Of a DNA stretch of 64,000 bases, positions 1-6,267 are shown one piece after another. Under the pieces are notes generated by a model. It saw nothing but the letters and a program-made list of their open reading frames with translations. It ran no database searches and was not told where the DNA came from. Location: NCBI GenBank assembly GCA_046299555.1, contig JBKBHS010000001.1, forward strand, positions 1,116,001 through 1,180,000. Direction: 5' to 3'. Position numbers and translations under genes: made by a program. Numbering within the stretch: position 1 is the first letter of the stretch; each line of letters starts with the position of its first letter. The stretch comes from CALKJP01 sp046299555 (GTDB taxonomy: Bacteria > Bacteroidota > Bacteroidia > JACCXN01).

Positions 1-28
1 ATTCAATAATTCAATAACTCAATAACCA
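1..28. repeat. AT-rich short tandem repeat
   Basis: Three imperfect copies of ATTCAATAA / CTCAATAA in a row at the left edge of the window. It resembles the simple AT repeats at 5882-5940 and 16724-16790. No coding potential or clear regulatory role is visible. Confidence 0.5.
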
Positions 29-40
29 AACCTTCTAACT

Positions 41-72
41 TTTGGGCAAACAAGCTATATTTAGTAACTTTG
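41..72 (+). promoter_or_regulatory. Bacteroidota-type promoter of the ornithine aminotransferase gene
   Basis: TTTG at 41-44 (-33 element) and TAACTTTG at 65-72 (-7 element, consensus TAnnTTTG) are separated by 20 bp, the spacing expected for the Bacteroidota housekeeping sigma factor. Transcription would start near 76-79, leaving a leader of about 10-13 nt before the ATG at 89. Confidence 0.7.
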
Positions 73-88
73 CATAAAATAGTTTGTT

Positions 89-1333
89 ATGGAAACGCTT
101 ATGTTAGAAAAAATCACGAGTCAGCAGGCAATAGAATTGGAAGAAAAGTATGGAGCACATAATTATCATCCAATACCGGTAGTATTAGAAAGAGGTGAAG
201 GTGTTTATTTATGGGATTTAGAGGGTAAACGTTATTATGATTTTCTTTCAGCTTATTCTGCCGTAAATCAGGGGCATTGCCACCCCAAAATTATTAAAGC
301 ACTTACAGAACAGGCAAAGAAACTCACGCTTACATCACGAGCGTTTTATAATGATAAATTAGGTTTAGCTGAAAAATATATTACCGAAACGTTTGGCTAC
401 GACAAAGCCTTGTTTATGAACAGTGGTGCCGAAGCCAATGAAACGGCCATAAAATTAGCCAGAAGATGGGGTTATGATGTAAAAGGAATTGAGAAAGATA
501 AAGCAGTAATAATTGCTGTTGAAGGCAATTTTCATGGAAGAACAACTACTGTAATTTCTGCTTCTACCGACCCTGATTCAAGAGGAGGTTTTGGCCCATT
601 TATGCCCGGTTTTGAAATTATACCTTACAATAATATTGAAGCATTAGAAAAAGCTTTGCAAAATAAAAATGTGTGTGCTTTTTGGCTTGAGCCAATACAA
701 GGAGAAGCAGGCGTATATGTGCCCGAAGATGGTTATTTAGCTAAAGCAAGAGAGCTTTGTACTAAGTATAATGTATTATTAATGATTGATGAAGTACAAA
801 CAGGAATTGCCCGTACCGGAAAAATGCTTGCCAGCGACCATGAAAATGTGCGTGCCGATGTTTTAATTTTAGGTAAAGCCTTATCGGGTGGTGTATTGCC
901 GGTATCTTGTGTGTTAGCAGATGATGAAATAATGCTAACAATAAAACCCGGACAACATGGTTCTACCTTTGGAGGTAATCCTTTAGCATGTGCTGTATGT
1001 ATTGCATCGTTAGAGGTTGTAAAAGAAGAAAAACTAGCTGAGAATGCAGCGCTTTTGGGAGAACTATTTAGAGCTGAAATGCGCAAATTGCAAAGCGAGC
1101 GACCAGATTTAATTTCTTTAGTAAGAGGAAAAGGTTTATTGAATGCCGTTATTATAAAACCAACCAAAGATGGCAGAACAGCTTGGGATGTTTGTATTAA
1201 TTTAAAAGAAAATGGTTTACTGGCTAAACCAACTCATGGCGATATAATTCGTTTTGCCCCACCATTAATAATTACTGAAGAACAATTAATGGATTGTGTA
1301 AATATTATAAGAAAAACAATTCTGGAGTTTTAA
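89..1333 (+). CDS. rocD: ornithine--oxo-acid transaminase
   Basis: 414-residue class III PLP-dependent aminotransferase that transfers the delta-amino group of ornithine to 2-oxoglutarate, giving glutamate semialdehyde and glutamate; cytosolic, linking arginine/ornithine and proline metabolism. Visible family marks are the N-terminal GAHNYHPIPVVLERGEGVY block, the NSGAEANETAIKLAR cofactor-phosphate segment, the IDEVQTGIARTGK block with the PLP-contacting Asp, and the Schiff-base lysine in LGKALSGG (about Lys263). Length matches the family. A second in-frame ATG at 101 is an alternative start; the first is kept because the predicted transcription start lies just upstream of it. The gene is monocistronic and ends at a strong terminator. 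Confidence 0.95.
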   Translation: METLMLEKITSQQAIELEEKYGAHNYHPIPVVLERGEGVYLWDLEGKRYYDFLSAYSAVNQGHCHPKIIKALTEQAKKLTLTSRAFYNDKLGLAEKYITETFGYDKALFMNSGAEANETAIKLARRWGYDVKGIEKDKAVIIAVEGNFHGRTTTVISASTDPDSRGGFGPFMPGFEIIPYNNIEALEKALQNKNVCAFWLEPIQGEAGVYVPEDGYLAKARELCTKYNVLLMIDEVQTGIARTGKMLASDHENVRADVLILGKALSGGVLPVSCVLADDEIMLTIKPGQHGSTFGGNPLACAVCIASLEVVKEEKLAENAALLGELFRAEMRKLQSERPDLISLVRGKGLLNAVIIKPTKDGRTAWDVCINLKENGLLAKPTHGDIIRFAPPLIITEEQLMDCVNIIRKTILEF

Positions 1334-1350
1334 AAATAGATACACAATAT

Positions 1351-1380
1351 AAAAAAGCCCGAAGTAATTCGGGCTTTTTT
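1351..1380. terminator. bidirectional intrinsic terminator between rocD and aroK
   Basis: Perfect 13-bp stem AAAAAAGCCCGAA (1351-1363) / TTCGGGCTTTTTT (1368-1380) with a GTAA loop. The A and T tracts on either side let it work for rocD on the plus strand and for the converging aroK transcript on the minus strand. Confidence 0.9.
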
Positions 1381-1414
1381 ATTGTTTGAACATTGAAATC
1401 ATTATTAATTTTAA

Positions 1415-1924
1415 TTATTTAATATATTTAACAATGGCATCTGCCACTTCTTCAGCGTTATGATCTTTGATAGAAATTTTAAACTGACTTTGCGAATAGT
1501 AAAATTCACGTTCATCTAATAAATGAGATATATATTTTTTCATTTCTGATTCATTTTTGCCAAGCAATAAAGGGCGTTTATTAGAATCTTTTTGCAGACG
1601 GTCAAATAAACGTTCGCTGCTTAGTTTTAAATAAACGGTAATACCTTGATTGTTTAATTCTCTCATTAAATTATTATGACAAGGTAAACCGCCACCACAA
1701 GCAATTACACAATTATCTTTATTTTGTAAATTTTGTATAGTTAACTTTTCTAATTCTCTGAAATGTGATTCGCCATCTTTTTCAAAAATCTCGTTAATAC
1801 TTTTTCCGGTAGATGCTACTATTTCATGATCCGTGTCAAAAAAACTTAGGTTTAATTTCTGAGCAAGTACTCTTGCAACAGAAGATTTTCCGCTGCCCAT
1901 AAAACCTACCAAAAATATTTTCAT
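1415..1924 (-). CDS. aroK: shikimate kinase
   Basis: 169-residue P-loop kinase that phosphorylates shikimate at the 3-hydroxyl, the fifth step of the shikimate pathway to chorismate. The Walker A loop GFMGSGKSS sits at residues 7-15. Next come the FFDTD shikimate-binding Asp, the RELE segment after FEKDGE, the CGGGLP glycine loop and the RPLL lid motif. Length is normal for AroK. The start codon is 6 bp after the stop of the upstream S9A peptidase gene on the same strand, so the two probably share a transcript, although they have no obvious metabolic link. Confidence 0.95.
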   Translation of the reverse strand: MKIFLVGFMGSGKSSVARVLAQKLNLSFFDTDHEIVASTGKSINEIFEKDGESHFRELEKLTIQNLQNKDNCVIACGGGLPCHNNLMRELNNQGITVYLKLSSERLFDRLQKDSNKRPLLLGKNESEMKKYISHLLDEREFYYSQSQFKISIKDHNAEEVADAIVKYIK

Positions 1925-1930
1925 ATCAAA

Positions 1931-4066
1931 TTAATAATTAAAATTCATCCCTAAATTATACATCATGAAGCTTAACACATCGGCCGATTCTTCAATTTGT
2001 TTGGAAGTAGGTTTACCTGCACCATGTCCTGCATTAACATCAATGCGGATTAATACAGGATTTGTTCCTTTGTGTTTTTCTTGTAAAGTAGCAGCAAATT
2101 TAAAAGAATGAGCTGGCACTACGCGGTCATCATGATCACCGGTAGTAATTAAAGTTGCAGGATAATTTATACCTTCTTTTATATTATGTAGTGGAGAATA
2201 TTTAATTAAATTTTTAAAATGAATTTCTTCATCGCTTGTGCCATAATCTGTAGCCCATGCATAGCCAATGGTGAATTTATGATAGCGAAGCATATCTAAT
2301 ACGCCAACACCCGGTAAGGCTACTTTAAATAAGTCGGGTCTTTGTGTCATTACTGCACCAACAAGTAATCCACCGTTGGAACGTCCTTCAATGGCTAATT
2401 TTTCAGGAGATGTATATTTTTCGTTAATTAAGTATTCGGCTGCTGCTATAAAATCGTCAAACACATTTTGCTTTTGTAATTGCGTACCTGCTTTGTGCCA
2501 TTCTTTTCCATATTCGCCACCACCGCGTATATTAGCAACTGCATAAATACCTCCTTGTTCCATAAACACTGCACGCGATACACTAAATGATGGTGTAACA
2601 CTAATATTAAACCCTCCATATCCATATAACAGTGTAGGATTATTGCCATCAAGTTTTATTCCTTTTTTATATGTAATAAACATGGGAACTTTTGTACCAT
2701 CTTTACTCGTGTAAAATATTTGTTTGGTTTCATAATCATCGGAATTAAATTTAATCTCCGGTTTTTTATAAAGACTTACTTCGTTCTTATCAATATCATA
2801 TTTGTAAATACTGGTAGGAGCAGTAAAGGTACTGAACGAGAAAAATGCAATTGGTTCGTTTCTTTTTGCATTAAATCCACCAACAATTCCAACTCCCGGT
2901 AATTTGATTTCATGTTTAAAATTTCCGTCTAAATCATATACTTCCAATCGGCTTTGCACATCTTTCATATATTTTGCCACCAATAAATTATTGCAAATGG
3001 TAACGCTTTCTAATACATCATTTTTTTCAGGTAGTATATCTTTCCAATTTTTACGTTGTGGATTTTTAGTATCAATTGCTATCAATCTTCCTTTTGGAGC
3101 ATTGTCGTTTGTGAATACTAAAAGTATATCATTGTTATTATCAATAACATCATAATCGTATTCAAAACCATCCGCAATTTTTATAAAGTTTTTATCATTA
3201 GATTTCTTTATATACAAGGCATTGCCACTTGTAGAGACTGATTCGCTCATATACACAAAACTTTCGTCCTCTGTTGTTCCTGCATAAAAGCTATTGAGTG
3301 GGTTTTTATCATCGCTGTAAACTAAAAAATCTTCGCTTTGTGGCGTTCCTATTCGATGATAATATACTTTGGCAAATTCATTTTTACCCGAAAAAGCTCT
3401 CTCTTTATTAGGTTCATCATATCTTGTGTAAAAAAATCCGTCTCCTAACCATGCTGCATTACTAAATTTTATCCATTTTAACGTATCTCTCAAAATTTTG
3501 CCTGAAGGTAATTCCATTACATAATATTCTTTCCAGTCACTTCCGGCTTTAGAAACAGAAAATGCAGCATATTTTCCGTTATTGGAAACATCAAAGTTGG
3601 TTAATGCCGAAGTTCCATCAATTGAGAATTTATTTGGGTCTATTAAAACCTTTGGCTCATCGTTTAGATTGTTTAATATGTATAACACGCTTTGATTTTG
3701 AACACCATCATTTTTATACATAAAATAAAAATTGCCCTTTTTAAAAGGAATACCGTATTTAGGAAAATCCCAAATTTCAGATAAACGTTCTTTAATTTTT
3801 TCTCGAAATGGAATTTTGCTTAAGTAACTAAAGGTAACATCGTTTTGTTGTTTTACCCATTCTGCGGTTTCTTCTGAATTATCGTCTTCCAACCAACGAT
3901 AGGGATCTTCAACAGGTGTTCCAAAATAATCGTCTACTTGATCTACTTTTTTAGTTTTAGGATAATTCAATGCGATTTCTTTTACAGTAGATTCTGTTTT
4001 ACATGAATTTAATATGTTAATTATAAAAAAAATGAATAGGAAGTAGTAATAAAAATTTTTATTCAT
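1931..4066 (-). CDS. prolyl oligopeptidase (S9A), lipoprotein
   Basis: 711-residue serine peptidase of family S9A, cutting peptides after proline. The start chosen is the ATG at 4066 (MNKNFYYY); a TTG three codons upstream also opens the frame but is less likely. A hydrophobic leader ends in a lipobox at NSC, so the enzyme is probably anchored to a membrane. An N-terminal seven-bladed propeller is followed by the alpha/beta-hydrolase domain. The nucleophile is in GRSNGG (Ser563), the Asp is in DHDDRV, and the His is in NAGHGAGK. The YPKTKKVDQVDDYFG start and EDPYRWLED block are classic S9A. It is divergent from the DUF885 lipoprotein gene, with 62 bp between the two starts. Confidence 0.93.
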   Translation of the reverse strand: MNKNFYYYFLFIFFIINILNSCKTESTVKEIALNYPKTKKVDQVDDYFGTPVEDPYRWLEDDNSEETAEWVKQQNDVTFSYLSKIPFREKIKERLSEIWDFPKYGIPFKKGNFYFMYKNDGVQNQSVLYILNNLNDEPKVLIDPNKFSIDGTSALTNFDVSNNGKYAAFSVSKAGSDWKEYYVMELPSGKILRDTLKWIKFSNAAWLGDGFFYTRYDEPNKERAFSGKNEFAKVYYHRIGTPQSEDFLVYSDDKNPLNSFYAGTTEDESFVYMSESVSTSGNALYIKKSNDKNFIKIADGFEYDYDVIDNNNDILLVFTNDNAPKGRLIAIDTKNPQRKNWKDILPEKNDVLESVTICNNLLVAKYMKDVQSRLEVYDLDGNFKHEIKLPGVGIVGGFNAKRNEPIAFFSFSTFTAPTSIYKYDIDKNEVSLYKKPEIKFNSDDYETKQIFYTSKDGTKVPMFITYKKGIKLDGNNPTLLYGYGGFNISVTPSFSVSRAVFMEQGGIYAVANIRGGGEYGKEWHKAGTQLQKQNVFDDFIAAAEYLINEKYTSPEKLAIEGRSNGGLLVGAVMTQRPDLFKVALPGVGVLDMLRYHKFTIGYAWATDYGTSDEEIHFKNLIKYSPLHNIKEGINYPATLITTGDHDDRVVPAHSFKFAATLQEKHKGTNPVLIRIDVNAGHGAGKPTSKQIEESADVLSFMMYNLGMNFNY

Positions 4067-4128
4067 CTTTATCAATTTATTTATTGCTAAATATATTATA
4101 TGTTTGAATAAATAAAAAATTAAAGTTT

Positions 4129-5886
4129 ATGAGAATTGTATTTTTTAATCTCATTTTAGTAATGGGCATTTTTGTAACAGCATGTAATGAGAATGCTAAT
4201 AATAACAATCTTATGAATAAAAATGAAGATTTTAATAACTATAAAGAAAGTTTTATTGAGGAACTTTGGCAGCTTTATCCTGAATGGGCAAGCAGCGTAG
4301 GATATACAAAATACGATTCAGTTCTTAAAATACCGGATGAAAATTATCGCGAAGCGCAATTGCGATTTGCCAATAAGCATTTAGAAAAATTAAAATTGTT
4401 TACAGATGAAAGTCTTGATAATGGCAATAAAACAGATAAAGTAATGATGCAAAATTTTTTGCAAGGATTACTTTTTGAAATCAATGAATTTAAATCGTTT
4501 GAATGGAATCCTTCTAATTACAATGTAGCCGGAGCTATTGCCGATATTTTAAATGATAAAAAAAGACCTTTACAAGAAAAATTGCGATTGGTTTATTTAC
4601 GCTTAAAAACTGTTCCTGATTATTATGTTGCAGCACAAAATAATATAAAAAATCCAACCTTAGAGCATACTGACTTGGCCATACAGCAAAATAAAGGAGC
4701 ATTGGTTTATCTTCAAGGTACAGTGATGGATTCAATTAATAAAGCACAGTTTAAAGCGCACGAAGAGCAAAGTATGACTGCTGCGCTTGAATTGGCTGCT
4801 AATGCAGTAAAAGATTATATATCATTTTTGGAAAGTAAAATTAAACCAATGTTGCAACAAGGAAATGCACGAAATTTTAGAATTGGAAAAGATTTATATT
4901 TTAAAAAATTTAAATTAGACATTCAATCCGGATATAGTGCAGATGAAATATATGAAAAAGCGCTTAAAAGAAAAAATGAATTACATTATGAAATGTCGCG
5001 TATTGCTGATGAGTTGTGGTCAAAATACATGTCAAACACACGTCCGCCACGCGATGAAAAACAAAAAATAAAATTATTGATAGAGCGCATATCACTAAAC
5101 CATGTTCATCGCGATTCATTTTTAAATGCTGTTGAAACACAAATTAAAGAGCTTGTAGATTTTGTTAATAAAAAGAATTTGATTTATCTCGATCCATCAA
5201 AACCGCTAATAGTTAGAAAAACTCCCGAATATATGGATGGAGTGGCAGGAGCTTCTATTTCTTCTCCGGGCCCTTATGATAAGGAAGGAAATACTTATTA
5301 TAATGTTACGCCATTGAGTGCATATAGTGAGGCAGAAGCTGAGAGTTATTTGCGCGAATACAATCATTATATTTTGCAAATTTTAAATATTCATGAGGCT
5401 ATTCCGGGTCATTATACTCAATTGGTTTATGCTAACCAATCGCCAAGTATTATTAAAAGTATATTAGGTAATGTTGCTATGATAGAGGGCTGGGCTGTGT
5501 ATGCCGAACGTATGATGCTCGAAGAAGGTTATAACAATTCGCCTGAAATGTGGTTAATGTATTACAAATGGCATTTACGCGTTGTTTGTAATACCATTTT
5601 AGATTATAGTGTTCATGTTTTAAATATGAATGAAGAGGAGGCTTTGGAATTATTAATGAATGAAGCTTTTCAGGAAGAAGCTGAAGCCAAAGCAAAATGG
5701 AAGCGTGCAACCTTAACTTCGGTTCAATTATGTTCTTACTTTACAGGTTATACCGAAATATATGATTTGCGCGAAGAAATAAAGAAAAAGCAAGGAGATA
5801 AATTTAATCTAAAGCAATTCCATGAAACTTTTTTAAGTTTTGGAAGTGCACCGGTAAGAGAAATAAAAAAGCTTATGGGAAATTAG
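4129..5886 (+). CDS. DUF885 family lipoprotein (putative zinc peptidase)
   Basis: 585-residue DUF885 protein. The leader MRIVFFNLILVMGIFVTAC gives a lipobox at residues 16-19, so it is probably an exported lipoprotein. The family signature HEAIPGHYTQ is at residues 422-431 and looks like a variant HExxH-type metal site (His-Glu-x5-His), with the downstream EGWAVYAERM helix supplying a further Glu. DUF885 proteins are generally considered metallopeptidase-like, but the substrate is unknown. The divergent neighbour is an exported prolyl oligopeptidase, so a shared role in degrading external peptides is plausible; that is inference. Length is typical. Confidence 0.85.
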   Translation: MRIVFFNLILVMGIFVTACNENANNNNLMNKNEDFNNYKESFIEELWQLYPEWASSVGYTKYDSVLKIPDENYREAQLRFANKHLEKLKLFTDESLDNGNKTDKVMMQNFLQGLLFEINEFKSFEWNPSNYNVAGAIADILNDKKRPLQEKLRLVYLRLKTVPDYYVAAQNNIKNPTLEHTDLAIQQNKGALVYLQGTVMDSINKAQFKAHEEQSMTAALELAANAVKDYISFLESKIKPMLQQGNARNFRIGKDLYFKKFKLDIQSGYSADEIYEKALKRKNELHYEMSRIADELWSKYMSNTRPPRDEKQKIKLLIERISLNHVHRDSFLNAVETQIKELVDFVNKKNLIYLDPSKPLIVRKTPEYMDGVAGASISSPGPYDKEGNTYYNVTPLSAYSEAEAESYLREYNHYILQILNIHEAIPGHYTQLVYANQSPSIIKSILGNVAMIEGWAVYAERMMLEEGYNNSPEMWLMYYKWHLRVVCNTILDYSVHVLNMNEEEALELLMNEAFQEEAEAKAKWKRATLTSVQLCSYFTGYTEIYDLREEIKKKQGDKFNLKQFHETFLSFGSAPVREIKKLMGN

Positions 5887-6060
5887 TTATTGGTTATAGT
5901 TATTGGTTATTAGTTATTAGTTATTGGCTATTGATGATATTAATTGAAACTAGTTGAAATTAGTAGAGATTAATTGTTTTATATACACATTTATATATTT
6001 ATGCATTTACACATTGTCACAATGTGTTATAGAGAATTAATTTTTTCAATATAAAAAAAT
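5882..6060. other. AT-rich spacer with simple repeats before the TPP riboswitch
   Basis: Gene-free stretch. 5882-5930 consists of imperfect copies of TTAGTTATTGG / TTATAGTTATTGG. 5940-5975 contains ATTAATTGAAACTAGTTGAAATTAG near-repeats. A perfect palindrome lies at 6009-6027. No reading frame or terminator with a convincing U-tract is seen for the preceding DUF885 gene. Confidence 0.5.
6009..6027. promoter_or_regulatory. perfect 19-bp palindrome, possible operator
   Basis: ACACATTGT-C-ACAATGTGT: two perfect 9-bp half-sites around one central base, 37 bp upstream of the -7 element of the riboswitch promoter. The single-base centre makes it a poor RNA hairpin but a good dimeric protein-binding site. 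The function is inferred. Confidence 0.35.
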
Positions 6061-6063
6061 ATT

Positions 6064-6071
6064 TACTTTTG
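6064..6071 (+). promoter_or_regulatory. -7 promoter element of the TPP-riboswitch transcript
   Basis: TACTTTTG is an exact match to the Bacteroidota -7 consensus TAnnTTTG. It would place the transcript start at about 6075, right at the first pairing stem of the riboswitch. No good TTTG -33 element is present. Confidence 0.6.
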
Positions 6072-6073
6072 CA

Positions 6074-6203
6074 ACCACTAAGGGGTGCCTTTTCCGATTT
6101 ATCGGAATGAAATAAAGGCTGAGATTATACCCTGGAAACAATAGATTCCTCAATCGAATTGTTTCCGCACCTGATCAGGATAATGCCTGCGAAGGGAAAA
6201 GGT
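6074..6203 (+). ncRNA. TPP (THI-box) riboswitch
   Basis: Thiamine pyrophosphate-sensing aptamer. Conserved parts in order: ACTAAGGGGTGCC (P1/P2/P3 5' side, 6077-6089); an extended P3 hairpin TTCCGAT/ATCGGAA; GGCTGAGA (6118-6124) and TACCC (P2 3' side); then the hallmark CCTGATCAGGATAATGCCTGCGAAGGGAA (6170-6198; P4/P5 and closing strand). Between P2 and P4 is an inserted hairpin, GGAAACAAT (6134-6142) with ATTGTTTCC (6158-6166). High TPP normally represses the downstream gene. The downstream region lacks a clear U-tract terminator, so the mode of control is unclear. Confidence 0.95.
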
Positions 6204-6204
6204 A

Positions 6205-6252
6205 TGTTAAGTAATGCGCGTGTTGGCTCCTTACATGCGTGCATGTTTAACA
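6205..6252 (+). promoter_or_regulatory. candidate expression platform between riboswitch and start codon
   Basis: TGTTAA (6205-6210) pairs with TTAACA (6247-6252), enclosing the self-complementary ACATGC-GT-GCATGT (6233-6246). It starts just after the aptamer and ends 15 nt before the ATG. There is no U-tract, so if functional it would more likely act on ribosome access than by termination. Confidence 0.35.
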
Positions 6253-6267
6253 AAAAAATAATTAAAA

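Noticed and set aside
733..1167. 144-codon frame opposite the ornithine aminotransferase gene
   Set aside because: Antisense shadow; the real gene has all family motifs.
4067..4075. TTG start adding three codons to the S9A peptidase
   Set aside because: The ATG at 4066 directly gives a good lipoprotein leader; the TTG is not needed.
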